A program made the position numbers and the translations under genes. From the NCBI RefSeq assembly GCF_001580995.1, contig NZ_LHZU01000114.1, forward strand, positions 1 to 40,199: DNA of 40,199 bases. Reading direction: 5' to 3'. The DNA is from Acetobacter senegalensis (lineage in GTDB: Bacteria; Pseudomonadota; Alphaproteobacteria; Acetobacterales; Acetobacteraceae). A model generated the notes under the pieces. The model was not told the origin of the DNA, made no database searches, and was given only the letters and a program-made list of their open reading frames with translations. Shown here piece by piece: positions 15,427 to 24,133 of this stretch (position 1 is the first letter of the stretch; each line of letters begins with the position of its first letter).

Positions 15427-17031
15427 ATGTTGCACACACCGCGCTCTTTGCGAGGGATGGTTACGTCTCCGCATCATCTGGCTAGTCAAGCTGGTCTGGA
15501 TATTCTCAAAGAGGGCGGTTCCGCCATTGAGGCCGTGGTCGCCACAGCGGCCGCTTTAGCGGTGGTTTACCCGCACATGACGTCCATTGGAGGAGATGCT
15601 TTCTGGCTTATCTGCTGGCCCGACGGACGCGTGGAGACCATAGATGCGTGTGGGGCAGCGGCAGGAAAAGCGGATCTGATTCTTTACAAAAATGCGGGTC
15701 ACCAGACAGTTCCCTGGCGGGGAGGTCTTGCTGCCAACACAGTGGCAGGGACCGTTTCAGGCTGGGGAACAGCCTTAGGCCTCGCAGAACGCGTGAGTGG
15801 TGAAAAGCAAACACGTCTCCCTTTGACACGGCTGTTGAGCGACGCAATCTGGTATGCTGAGCATGGCGTTCCTATAACGGAAGGAGGCGCGGAAGTTGCT
15901 GCGGCCAAATCAGCCGAACTGAGAGACATTTCTGGTTATTCAGTCGTGTTTGAGCCTGAAGGACGACCGCTTCAGACAAACGACATTTTAAAAAACCCGG
16001 CACTGGCGCAGACGTTGAGACGTATTGCCAGCGAAGGCCCTGACAGCTTTTATACCGGTTCTTTGGCCAATGACATTGCTGAGGATCTGCGTCGCGCAGG
16101 CAGCCCGCTTTCCCTAGCAGATCTGGCGTCTCACAAAGCTTTTATAAAACCGCCTCTATCCGTGCAGATCAAGGGAGCCACGCTTTACAATATGGCTCCG
16201 CCTACTCAGGGCGTGGCCTCTCTTCTCATTCTGGCATTATTTGATCAGTTAAAGGCGGAACAGCCAGAGAGTTTTGACCATATTCATGGCTTGGTGGAAG
16301 CTACAAAACAGGCGTTCAGATATCGGGATACCCACGTGGGGGATCCATCCTTTATGAGTGTAGAGGCTCAGGATTGCTTGAACGACAAAGCCGCATTGGC
16401 AAGCATGGTCGCGGCGATTGATCCGGAAAAGGCCGCACCATGGCCTTACCCATCGCAGGATGGAGATACGGTATGGATGGGAGCTATTGATAGCAACGGT
16501 GTGGCTGTCAGCATGATCCAGAGTACCTATTTTGAATTTGGATCAGGTGTTGTTCTCCCTCAGACAGGCATTGTCTGGCAAAACAGAGGAGCCAGCTTCC
16601 GCTTGGCGGAGGACGGATGGAACGCCCTTAAACCTGGACGCAAGCCATTCCATACTCTTAATCCTGCCGCTGCACGCTTTGCTGACGGACGCACGATGGT
16701 TTACGGAACCATGGGCGGCGAAGGGCAACCCCAAACGCAGGCGGCCCTGTTCAGCCGTTATGCACGGTACGGGATAGGTTTGCAGAAAGCCATAACAGCC
16801 CCCCGTTGGTTACTTGGCCGTACATGGGGCGACGAGAGTGTTACGCTCAAATACGAAGACCGGTTTGATCCTGCCGTTATTGCTCAGCTTGGAGCGGCAG
16901 GACATACCATTGAATGTGTAGCTCCCTTTACGTCCTTGATGGGGCACGCTGGCGCGTTGGTACGCCATGCAGATGGCGTGCTGGAAGGAGCAACAGATCC
17001 AAGAAGCGATGGGGTTGTCGCGGCATGGTGA
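15427..17031 (+). CDS. hpxW: HpxW oxamate amidohydrolase (gamma-glutamyltransferase fold)
   Basis: This 534-residue Ntn-hydrolase of the gamma-glutamyltranspeptidase superfamily is made as a precursor and should self-cleave before Thr348, in DGDTVWMGAIDSNGVAVS, to give two subunits. Other family features are VTSPHHLASQAGLDIL at the N-terminus, PHMTSIGGDAFWL, and a C-terminal YGTMGGEGQPQTQ loop. There is no signal peptide, unlike periplasmic GGT, so the enzyme is cytoplasmic. HpxW of Klebsiella pneumoniae is known to convert oxamate to oxalate and ammonia in purine breakdown. Position after hpxX and hpxY supports that assignment. GGAG lies 9 bases before the ATG. It is the last gene of this rightward run, followed by a convergent LysR gene. 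Confidence 0.85.
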   Translation: MLHTPRSLRGMVTSPHHLASQAGLDILKEGGSAIEAVVATAAALAVVYPHMTSIGGDAFWLICWPDGRVETIDACGAAAGKADLILYKNAGHQTVPWRGGLAANTVAGTVSGWGTALGLAERVSGEKQTRLPLTRLLSDAIWYAEHGVPITEGGAEVAAAKSAELRDISGYSVVFEPEGRPLQTNDILKNPALAQTLRRIASEGPDSFYTGSLANDIAEDLRRAGSPLSLADLASHKAFIKPPLSVQIKGATLYNMAPPTQGVASLLILALFDQLKAEQPESFDHIHGLVEATKQAFRYRDTHVGDPSFMSVEAQDCLNDKAALASMVAAIDPEKAAPWPYPSQDGDTVWMGAIDSNGVAVSMIQSTYFEFGSGVVLPQTGIVWQNRGASFRLAEDGWNALKPGRKPFHTLNPAAARFADGRTMVYGTMGGEGQPQTQAALFSRYARYGIGLQKAITAPRWLLGRTWGDESVTLKYEDRFDPAVIAQLGAAGHTIECVAPFTSLMGHAGALVRHADGVLEGATDPRSDGVVAAW

Positions 17032-17111
17032 TCGCCGCCACAAAATTTGGCGTCCAAAATACAAAAACGCCTGAGAAAAATACCTGAGTTGCCGTGCGTC
17101 CTTGGTTTATA

Positions 17112-18029
17112 TCAAATCCCTTCGACGAAGAACTGCTCTACCTCGGAAATAATCAGCCGGGCAGCCATGGACAACTGGCGAGAACGGTCAACACACAATG
17201 CCAATGTGATCGGAGAAAGCTTTTTGTTGCGAAGAGGCACAAAAGCCAATTGTCCTTTCTGGATTTCATCATATGCATCCAGATAGCTCAGAATACCTAT
17301 TCCAACCCCTTCGCTCACAAGCGATTTGATCATCTGAATGTTGTCAGCACGGGCAATGGCCTGAATCTTCATGCCTGTCTCGGCCTCCAGAAGCTCCAAT
17401 GGTCGCCAGAGCGCCAAGGGCGGAGCGGGCACAACCACGGGATATTCTGCACAGAGGCTAAAATAAGCTTCGTCCATGGCGGCTACAGGATGATCGGGAA
17501 GGGTAATAAACCCGAGAGGGATTTCCTTGTGAGCACGCACATATAATTCTCTCATGTGGCCCGGATTGAACATCAGAGCAAAGTCGGCATCTCCATTAAC
17601 CAATATTTCTCCCATATCCCTACTGGCGCGAACATGGATATTGACCGTAATGCCGGGGTGGCTTTCCCTCAGTTTTCCCAGCACCGTTGGTATGAAACCT
17701 TTGGTAAGGGCATCTGGAATCACAATATCAGCCGAGCCTTGCCGCAACCCTTTCAGGTTATCAATCTGCGTTGTCAGGGCGGACATATCCCGCGTCCAGC
17801 GCCTGCAGGATGTCAGCAATAATTCACCGGCGGTTGTTAGCCGTAAGCCTGTCGGAAGACGCTCAAACAGAAGCGTTCCCAGCATTTTTTCTCCCTGAAG
17901 AATCTGCCGGTCTATCGCTGAAGCCGCTATATGCAACTCGTCAGACGCTTTCCGGATGGATCCATGCTGGGCCACCGCCATAAAGTACCGGAGAAAACGC
18001 GAAAAGACAGGCATAATGGATGCTCTCAT
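17112..18029 (-). CDS. LysR-family regulator of the purine island (copy 1)
   Basis: This 305-residue LysR protein has an N-terminal HTH with HGSIRKASDELHIAASAID and LFERLPTGLRLTTAGELLL, followed by the effector domain (SEGVGIGILSYLDAYDE near the C-terminus). The HTH is clearly related to that of the LysR protein at 22951-23925, sharing the unusual S/A-A-I/V-x-RQIL recognition helix and the T/SAGELLL wing. It is divergent from the flavin monooxygenase/puuE/uraD/uraH run, with a 294-bp gap between the starts, and convergent with hpxW. A role in inducing urate or allantoin breakdown is likely. ATG 18029 is used; ATG 18014 (MPVFSRF) is an alternative. The ligand is unknown. Confidence 0.9.
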   Translation of the reverse strand: MRASIMPVFSRFLRYFMAVAQHGSIRKASDELHIAASAIDRQILQGEKMLGTLLFERLPTGLRLTTAGELLLTSCRRWTRDMSALTTQIDNLKGLRQGSADIVIPDALTKGFIPTVLGKLRESHPGITVNIHVRASRDMGEILVNGDADFALMFNPGHMRELYVRAHKEIPLGFITLPDHPVAAMDEAYFSLCAEYPVVVPAPPLALWRPLELLEAETGMKIQAIARADNIQMIKSLVSEGVGIGILSYLDAYDEIQKGQLAFVPLRNKKLSPITLALCVDRSRQLSMAARLIISEVEQFFVEGI

Positions 18030-18047
18030 TTTGCGAACAGATTAGAC

Positions 18048-18059
18048 TGATTTAAATCA
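18048..18059. promoter_or_regulatory. Perfect palindrome, probable LysR operator
   Basis: TGATTTAAATCA is a perfect 12-base palindrome that begins 19 bases upstream of the LysR start (18029) and lies in the divergent promoter region. It fits the T-(N)-A dyad expected of a LysR recognition or autoregulatory site. Assignment is by position and symmetry. Confidence 0.45.
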
Positions 18060-18172
18060 TATACAAGAACGGGGTGAATATGAAATTATTCTCTCAGTTG
18101 GACAGGGCTGCGCTAATGTCAGTTCAGAGGATAGTGATGAATGTTTCTTGCCAGAAGAGTAGAACCAGAAAC

Positions 18173-18195
18173 GCAGCGTAACGCCATGACGCTGC
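18173..18195. repeat. Inverted repeat in the divergent promoter region
   Basis: GCAGCGT (18173-18179) and ACGCTGC (18189-18195) are separated by 9 bases, about 130 bases before the monooxygenase start. It could form a leader hairpin or be a second regulator site. There is no direct evidence for either. Confidence 0.3.
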
Positions 18196-18323
18196 AAACC
18201 GCGGCTCTCTACGCACCTTCAACGCCCCCCTCCCATTTTGCGATATTTTTCTGAAACAAGGCTCTCTGCGTTTTTGCCTTCCCTCCCTTCATTACGCCGC
18301 TTTCTCATTATTAGGGCTTCATC

Positions 18324-19772
18324 ATGAATCAGGTTTCGTCTTCCCTTGCCCTGCAGGATCTTACCCAACGGGTACACGCTGATCTTGCAAAAATCAGTTA
18401 TGCGACCGGCAACTGGTGTCCGGAGATGGAACGGAATGGGGAAAAGGTGCTGGATGTCGCCATTATTGGTGGCGGGCAAGGGGGGCTGGCAACAGCCTTT
18501 GGTCTACGCCGACGTGGCATTCCCAACACCATGATTTTTGATAAAGCCGAGCGAGGAGGGGAGGGGCCGTGGATTACGTTTGCCCGCATGCTCACGCTGC
18601 GCACCCCAAAGCATGTAACGGGGCCAGACCTTGGTATCCCCAGTCTTACCCCGCAGTCTTGGTACGAAGCACGCTATGGCGCAGCAGCATGGCAAAAACT
18701 TGATAAAATCTCGCGTCAGGACTGGCAGAGCTATCTCGACTGGGTAAGAGACACGCTTGGACTGAACGTAAAAAATGACCACAAACTGGTTGATATGGGA
18801 TGGGAAGATGGGTTGCTGCGGCTTGTATTTGAGCACAGCAATGGTGAAAAATCTCACCAATGGGCCCGCAAAGTTGTCCTTGCTACCGGCATTGAAGGCG
18901 GTGGCACATGGCATGTCCCCGATTTCATCTCAAAGAAAATCTCCCCCACACGCTATGCGCACACATGTCAATCAATTGATTTCGCTAGCTTGCGCGGCAA
19001 ACGCATAGGGGTGCTCGGGGCTGGGGCCTCGGCTTTTGACAACGCGGCGACTGCGCTGGAAAACGGCGCTGCAAGCGTGGACCTTTGCCTGCGTCGCACA
19101 AAAATACCGACGGTTAATCCGTACCGCTGGATGGAGAACGCAGGGTTCCTCAGCTACTTTGCTGACCTGCCGGATCTGACCCGTTGGCGTTTCATGCGGA
19201 AAATCTATGATCTCAATCAGCCCCCGCCGCAGGATACCTTCTGGCGCTGTCGGAAGCATGAAAATTTCGCCTTTCATACAGGCACCCCTTGGCTTTCCGT
19301 CAAGGAAAAAGGGGACGAGATTATTGTCAGCACGCCGCATGGGGAAATGACGTTTGACTTCCTGATTATCGGAACAGGTTTTGTTATTGACCTGACCCGC
19401 AGACCGGAATTGCGTCTGATTGCAGAAAAAGTGCAGCTTTGGCGCGATAAGTTTGAGGCGCCGCAGGGCGAAGAAAACACTCTTCTGGGTAGCCACCCAT
19501 ATCTGGGCAAACATTTTCAGTTTCTTCCCCGTGACACGACGGATCCTCTTGCCCCCATGATGGCGGCCATTCACAATTTTACATTTGCCGCCATGCCAAG
19601 CATGGGCTTATCCGGTGCATCTATCAGCGGCATGCGCTTCGGCGTGGAGCGTCTGACGCAGGCCATTGGCCGGGACCTGTTTGTGGCGGATGGAGACAAG
19701 CAGCTTCAAAGCCTTCTGGATTATAATACAGATGAGCTGATCAGTCTGGCACCCCCAACTGCTTCTGAATGA
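18324..19772 (+). CDS. FAD-dependent monooxygenase, probable urate hydroxylase (HpyO-like)
   Basis: This 482-residue flavoprotein has two Rossmann motifs. VAIIGGGQGGLATAFGL (GGGQGG at 49-54) binds FAD, and IGVLGAGASAFDNAA (about residues 230-240) binds NAD(P)H. The C-terminal LIIGTGF element also matches FMO/SidA-type monooxygenases. It heads the run puuE-uraD-uraH-urate permease, whose other products act immediately after urate oxidation, yet no uricase or PHBH-like HpxO occurs in the window. The FAD-dependent urate hydroxylase HpyO of Xanthomonas is a non-homologous substitute for HpxO. This gene is best read as that enzyme, converting urate to 5-hydroxyisourate. That is an inference from context and fold; a different hydroxylation is possible. 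The start is supported by AGGG 8-10 bases upstream. Confidence 0.7.
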   Translation: MNQVSSSLALQDLTQRVHADLAKISYATGNWCPEMERNGEKVLDVAIIGGGQGGLATAFGLRRRGIPNTMIFDKAERGGEGPWITFARMLTLRTPKHVTGPDLGIPSLTPQSWYEARYGAAAWQKLDKISRQDWQSYLDWVRDTLGLNVKNDHKLVDMGWEDGLLRLVFEHSNGEKSHQWARKVVLATGIEGGGTWHVPDFISKKISPTRYAHTCQSIDFASLRGKRIGVLGAGASAFDNAATALENGAASVDLCLRRTKIPTVNPYRWMENAGFLSYFADLPDLTRWRFMRKIYDLNQPPPQDTFWRCRKHENFAFHTGTPWLSVKEKGDEIIVSTPHGEMTFDFLIIGTGFVIDLTRRPELRLIAEKVQLWRDKFEAPQGEENTLLGSHPYLGKHFQFLPRDTTDPLAPMMAAIHNFTFAAMPSMGLSGASISGMRFGVERLTQAIGRDLFVADGDKQLQSLLDYNTDELISLAPPTASE

Positions 19773-19794
19773 GACGCCGAAAACAGGAAGAACA

Positions 19795-20688
19795 ATGACG
19801 ACTTATCCGCGTGACATGATTGGTTACGGGCCAAATCCCCCAGACCCTCAATGGCCTGGAGGGGCTCGCATCGCCATTCAGTTCGTTGTGAATTACGAGG
19901 AAGGCGCGGAAAACAGTATTCTGCATGGAGACAAAGGCTCTGAGGCCTTTCTTTCTGAAATGGTCGGCACAAAACCGATTATCGGCGCACGCTGCATGCA
20001 GATGGAAAGCCTGTACGAATATGGCAGCCGGGCAGGGTTCTGGCGGTTATACAGACTTTTTGAAACCGCAGGTTTTCGCCCGACTGTATTTGGCGTCGCC
20101 ATGGCCATGGCCCGCAATCCTGAAGCCGTTGCAGCCATGAAGCGGAGCGGATGGGAAATTGCCTCCCACGGCCTACGGTGGATCGACTATCAGGACATCC
20201 CTGAAGAAGTGGAGCGGGCGCATATCCGTGAAGCCATTGCCCTGCACACAAAAGTAACGGGAGAGCGTCCCCTAGGCTGGTATCAGGGGCGGACCAGCCC
20301 GAACACGGCTCGTCTGATCGTAGAAGAAGGGGGATTTGTTTATGATGCGGATTCCTACGCAGATGATCTCCCTTATTATGATCGCCAATACGGCAAGCCT
20401 CAGTTGATTGTGCCTTACACGCTCGACGTAAATGATATGAAATTTTCAGCCCTGAACGGTTTTACCGAGGGTGAACAATTTTTCCATTACATGCGCGATA
20501 ATTTTGACATGCTTTACCAGGAAGGCGGTCGCATGATGTCAGTCGGCCTTCATTGTCGTCTGGCAGGCAAACCAGCGCGGGCATTAGCTGTTGCCCGTTT
20601 TCTTGAGCATATCAAAGCCCATGATAACGTTTGGGTTGCAACGCGTCTGGACATTGCACGGCACTGGCAGAAGGTCTATCCGGCATGA
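19795..20688 (+). CDS. puuE: Allantoinase PuuE (polysaccharide-deacetylase fold)
   Basis: This 297-residue protein of the NodB/polysaccharide-deacetylase fold has the PuuE signatures YPRDMIGYGPNPPDPQWPGG, IASHGLRWIDYQ, and LGWYQGRTSPNTARL, then YDADSYADDLPYY. Members of this branch hydrolyse allantoin to allantoate in the cytoplasm without the metal centre of classical allantoinases. Its length equals that of known PuuE. AGGAAG stands 7 bases before the ATG. The uraD start codon overlaps its stop (ATGA), so both are translated together. Its product feeds the allantoate amidohydrolase encoded 7 kb upstream. Confidence 0.92.
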   Translation: MTTYPRDMIGYGPNPPDPQWPGGARIAIQFVVNYEEGAENSILHGDKGSEAFLSEMVGTKPIIGARCMQMESLYEYGSRAGFWRLYRLFETAGFRPTVFGVAMAMARNPEAVAAMKRSGWEIASHGLRWIDYQDIPEEVERAHIREAIALHTKVTGERPLGWYQGRTSPNTARLIVEEGGFVYDADSYADDLPYYDRQYGKPQLIVPYTLDVNDMKFSALNGFTEGEQFFHYMRDNFDMLYQEGGRMMSVGLHCRLAGKPARALAVARFLEHIKAHDNVWVATRLDIARHWQKVYPA

Positions 20689-21200
20689 CGCTTGATGAAG
20701 TAAATGCCCTGACACCAGCCGCCTTTGTTGCAGAATTCTGTGGCATTTATGAGCATTCCCCTTGGATTGCAGAGAAAGCGGAAAAGAAACGTCCTTTCTC
20801 CAGTCTTTCGGCCATGGAGGCTGCTTTTGCCAGTATCATCAAACAGGCGGACCACAGTGCAAAGCATGCACTGGTTTGCGCACACCCCGAACTTGGCCAC
20901 CGAGCGGGCATTGACCCTGCGTTGAGTGAGGACTCTGCACAGGAGCAGGGTGGGGCCGGTTTGGATAGGTTGACGGCCGAAGAATATGACCGTTTTCACG
21001 CCCTGAATGCTGCCTATCGGGGCAAGTTCGGCATGCCATTTGTCATCTGTGTCCGTAAGGCGGGAAAAGCACCCAAAGCGATTATTCTTGAAGAAATGAG
21101 CCGTCGGCTAAACAGCACGGCAGAAAATGAACTGACTGAAGCACTCGCGCAGATTGATGCTATCGCATCGTTACGATTACAGGATAAGGTGAAAGTATGA
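20685..21200 (+). CDS. uraD: OHCU decarboxylase
   Basis: This 171-residue all-helical protein has the active-site motif CAHPELGHRAG, with the catalytic His at residue 67 exactly as in characterised enzymes. The conserved FGMPFVICVRK follows, and then a C-terminal helix (ENELTEALAQIDAIASLRL). It converts 2-oxo-4-hydroxy-4-carboxy-5-ureidoimidazoline to (S)-allantoin. The ATG overlaps the puuE stop by four bases, and its own stop overlaps the next start by four bases. Upstream in-frame starts lie inside puuE and would add residues not seen in the family. Confidence 0.93.
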   Translation: MTLDEVNALTPAAFVAEFCGIYEHSPWIAEKAEKKRPFSSLSAMEAAFASIIKQADHSAKHALVCAHPELGHRAGIDPALSEDSAQEQGGAGLDRLTAEEYDRFHALNAAYRGKFGMPFVICVRKAGKAPKAIILEEMSRRLNSTAENELTEALAQIDAIASLRLQDKVKV

Positions 21201-21529
21201 GTTCGCTTTCTACGCATGTGCTGGATACGGTCTCCGGCCGTCCTGCAGCCGGGGTTACGTTTCGTCTTTCTTCTTCAGGGGCTGTACTCTTTTCCGGAAA
21301 AACGGATCAAGATGGCCGCTGTCCGGAGTTACGGTCTCTGTCTCTGAAAAAAGGGCTCTACATACTCGAATTTGACATTGGGGACTATTTTCGCGCTCAA
21401 GGCCATCAGCTTGCTGATCCGCCTTTCCTTGATGTCGTTCCTGTTGCCTTTGGTCTGGGAGAAGAGGGGCACGCCCATGTGCCTCTGTTAGCCGCTCCTT
21501 ACAGTTATTCCACCTATCGAGGGAGTTGA
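21197..21529 (+). CDS. uraH: 5-Hydroxyisourate hydrolase (transthyretin-like)
   Basis: This 110-residue protein opens with LSTHVLDTVSGRPAAGV, carrying the catalytic His7. It ends with YSYSTYRGS, the C-terminal YRGS tetrapeptide that defines 5-hydroxyisourate hydrolases against true transthyretins. It hydrolyses 5-hydroxyisourate to OHCU, the step before UraD. There is no signal peptide, so it acts in the cytoplasm. Four-base overlap with uraD and a 3-base gap to the permease gene show an operon. Its presence implies that the enzyme encoded two genes upstream, or elsewhere, makes 5-hydroxyisourate from urate. Confidence 0.95.
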   Translation: MSSLSTHVLDTVSGRPAAGVTFRLSSSGAVLFSGKTDQDGRCPELRSLSLKKGLYILEFDIGDYFRAQGHQLADPPFLDVVPVAFGLGEEGHAHVPLLAAPYSYSTYRGS

Positions 21530-21532
21530 GCC

Positions 21533-22954
21533 GTGAACACTGTCAGAACGACGTCAAAAGCGGTTCATCCGGTCGATGAAATATTGCCCATCTGGCAACT
21601 TGGGGTGTACGGCTTTCAACATGTTCTGACATTTTACGCTGCCGCAGTGATCGTTCCCATTCTGGTGGCCGGTGCTCTGGGGTTGTCGCATGATACGCTG
21701 GAACACCTTATTGAAGCCGATCTTTTTACCTGCGGCATTGCCTCTCTTCTGCAGGCGGTAGGAATTGGGAATATCGGAGTAAGGCTACCACTGCTGCAAG
21801 GTGTAACATTTGTAGCCGTTATGCCGATGATTGCGATTGGCACGGCGGCCGGAGGCGGTATTGTCGGACTTCAGCAGATTTTCGGCTCTGTTATTGTAGC
21901 CGGTGTTTTCTCCTATTTTCTGGCTCCCCATTTTTCCAAACTGATCCGGTTCTTTCCTCCAGTTGTGACCGGTTCCGTTATCCTGATCATCGGTCTGGCT
22001 CTTCTGCCGGTTGCCGCAAATGATATTGTGGCAGGGCGCGGCACAACCACAATGCAGGACCCTGTGCAATTACGGAACGTGGCCTACGGGTTAGGAACCT
22101 TGTTCTGTATTCTGGGTATTCAGAAATTTTTTCGCGGATTCATTGGGACCATCGCGATCCTGCTTGGGCTTGTCTGCGGAACATTAGTCGCATGGATGCT
22201 AGGAGATGCACAGTTTCAGGACGTTTCTGCCGCTCCATTACTGACCATCGCCCGGCCTTTCTACTTCGGGCTGCCCAGCTTTCACATTGTGCCCATTTTT
22301 TCCATGATCATTGTCATGATCATTTCAATGCTGGAAACAACGGGAGACGTGTTTGCAACCGGAGCAATTGTCAAAAAAACCATTTCAGAAAAGGATATTG
22401 CCTGCGCCATTCGTGCTGATGGCGTAGCAACCGCCATCGGAGGAATCTTAAATTCTTTCCCTTACACCTGTTTTGCTGAAAATGTGGGGCTGGTCCGCCT
22501 GACACAGATCAAAAGCCGATGGGTCGTCGCAGCCGCAGCTGTGATCATGATTGTGCTGGGATGCATTCCCAAGCTGGCTGCTATTATGGCCTGTGTTCCC
22601 CTGCCTGTGTTAGGTGGCGCTGCCTTGTCCATGTTTGCCACCGTTGCGGTTGTTGGTATTCAGACCCTGACGAAAGTTGATTTTGATAACCAGAACAACA
22701 TGATCATCGTTGGCACCAGTGTGGGCTTGGGCATGCTAGCAACAGCGCAACCTCACATAGCCGATAATTTTCCCCATTGGGCACAAATTGTATTTGGAAG
22801 CGGTATTACGCTGGGCTCAATGTCTGCCATGGTGCTTCACTTGATTTTCAACCATTTCATGACAGAAAAACCGCAGAAATCTGCCATAAACACACATGAA
22901 GCAAGTGTAACGGTCGAGGCAGAATTCGTTTCCTACCCCCATACAGACCATTAA
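21533..22954 (+). CDS. NCS2 urate/xanthine permease
   Basis: This 473-residue inner-membrane transporter of the uracil/xanthine/urate permease family starts with GTG three bases after uraH. Signature regions are LGVYGFQHVLTFYAAAVIVPI (GFQHVL), the LPLLQGVTFVAV segment, the ETTGDVFATG motif with the substrate-site Glu, and FAENVGLVRLTQIKSRWV with the conserved N. Its place at the end of the urate-degrading run favours urate or xanthine (PucK/UacT-type) over uracil. Its stop overlaps the stop of the convergent LysR gene within the palindromic TTAA. Confidence 0.9.
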   Translation: MNTVRTTSKAVHPVDEILPIWQLGVYGFQHVLTFYAAAVIVPILVAGALGLSHDTLEHLIEADLFTCGIASLLQAVGIGNIGVRLPLLQGVTFVAVMPMIAIGTAAGGGIVGLQQIFGSVIVAGVFSYFLAPHFSKLIRFFPPVVTGSVILIIGLALLPVAANDIVAGRGTTTMQDPVQLRNVAYGLGTLFCILGIQKFFRGFIGTIAILLGLVCGTLVAWMLGDAQFQDVSAAPLLTIARPFYFGLPSFHIVPIFSMIIVMIISMLETTGDVFATGAIVKKTISEKDIACAIRADGVATAIGGILNSFPYTCFAENVGLVRLTQIKSRWVVAAAAVIMIVLGCIPKLAAIMACVPLPVLGGAALSMFATVAVVGIQTLTKVDFDNQNNMIIVGTSVGLGMLATAQPHIADNFPHWAQIVFGSGITLGSMSAMVLHLIFNHFMTEKPQKSAINTHEASVTVEAEFVSYPHTDH

Positions 22955-23925
22955 GAAGAAATATCTGGAAGGGAACCTGCGCTCTCTGTTGTGGAAAGCG
23001 CATGAAAGTTCCTCGTTATCACGTCCAGAGTTGCATGTGCAGCCGCTGAAAGTTGTCGCTGTGTATTATGGATCAAGGCGAAGCGAAGAGGTTTTATGTC
23101 GCTTTGAATAATCCTGACAAAACAGAGTTCGCCTGATTTCTCTTCATCAATCACATCAGCCTGTGTCAGCAGGGCAACGCCTAGCCCGCTCCGCACCAAC
23201 GCCTTGATGCTGACAATCCGATTACACGAAAAGGCTGGTTTGACATCAACATTCTGGGCAACCAGACCTTCTCGGATAGCCGCCCCAACCGCCAGCGTTG
23301 CATCTGGAATAATCAACCGGCTTCCCAATACATGGCTCAGCCTAGCTTCCCTCCAGGCAGCCAATGGATGATCCGGACGGACAATAAATCCAATAGGCGC
23401 TTGCAGGGTTGCAACCATGCGCACACGACGAGAGAGCTTTTCTGAACCAAGGAGAGAAATTCCAAAATCGACTTCATTGCGGGAAACGCTCTGCCAGATC
23501 GTCTTGAAATCCATGGTTTTTATGGAAAATTCGACGCGCGGATAATCCTTGCTGATCTCGGAAAGGATGTCCGGCACAAACCGATCACTAACAGCCTCGA
23601 CCACTGCCATGGTCACCAATCCACCATGCAGACCTGAAAGAGCCGTGAGGCGTGTCTGAAAAGCCTCAAAATCGCGTTTTCCAGCGCGGATCGTGGCAAG
23701 CAACAGTTCTCCCGCACTTGTCAGACTCAAACCCGTGCTGTGACGATGAAACAAGGGTGTGCCCATATCCTGTTCAATAGCCAGAATTTGGCGGTTAACC
23801 GCGGACGGAGAAACGTTCAGGACAGTGGCCGCCTGCCGGATGGAACCAGCCTGCGCAACCATTTCAAAATAAATGGCAAAGCGGGACAGTGTGAAAACGC
23901 GGCCTGAGTTTCGCATAGGGGTCAT
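22951..23925 (-). CDS. LysR-family regulator of the purine island (copy 2)
   Basis: This 324-residue LysR protein has an HTH with AGSIRQAATVLNVSPSAVNRQ and LFHRHSTGLSLTSAGELLL, then the effector-binding domain. It is a paralogue of the regulator at 17112-18029: both share QxGSIR, RQIL, a GL-LT-AGELLL wing and a similar GFI-x-PDHP-A segment in the effector domain. It is divergent from xdhA (208 bp between starts), so it probably induces xanthine dehydrogenase, while copy 1 handles the urate operon. A cross-regulatory pair sensing different purine intermediates would make sense but is inferred. ATG 23925 or ATG 23916 may be the start. Confidence 0.9.
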   Translation of the reverse strand: MTPMRNSGRVFTLSRFAIYFEMVAQAGSIRQAATVLNVSPSAVNRQILAIEQDMGTPLFHRHSTGLSLTSAGELLLATIRAGKRDFEAFQTRLTALSGLHGGLVTMAVVEAVSDRFVPDILSEISKDYPRVEFSIKTMDFKTIWQSVSRNEVDFGISLLGSEKLSRRVRMVATLQAPIGFIVRPDHPLAAWREARLSHVLGSRLIIPDATLAVGAAIREGLVAQNVDVKPAFSCNRIVSIKALVRSGLGVALLTQADVIDEEKSGELCFVRIIQSDIKPLRFALIHNTQRQLSAAAHATLDVITRNFHALSTTESAGSLPDISS

Positions 23926-24052
23926 GCTTATATCCTGAGAATTCTCTTCCTATGGCATGCGTCGACAAAAACGCAACGGCGCGTCGTATTCTTTCTGTTG
24001 GACGAACGTCTTGTTTTTTGTGATTCTCTTTAGAACCGCCACACATAAATGT

Positions 24053-24102
24053 CCCGTTTACCGGCTTGGCTTCGAGGTCAGCAGACAACGTGCATAAACG
24101 GG
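24053..24102. promoter_or_regulatory. Inverted repeat in the lysR-xdhA divergent promoter region
   Basis: CCCGTTTA at 24053-24060 and TAAACGGG at 24095-24102 form a perfect 8-base inverted repeat with a 34-base spacer, just before xdhA. Outer and inner GGCCGG/CCGGC pieces add partial symmetry. Two half-sites this far apart would suit a DNA-looping dimer or tetramer such as a LysR protein. The function is not shown. Confidence 0.3.
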
Positions 24103-24133
24103 CCGGAATGTGGTCCTTAGGAGAAAAACTGCC

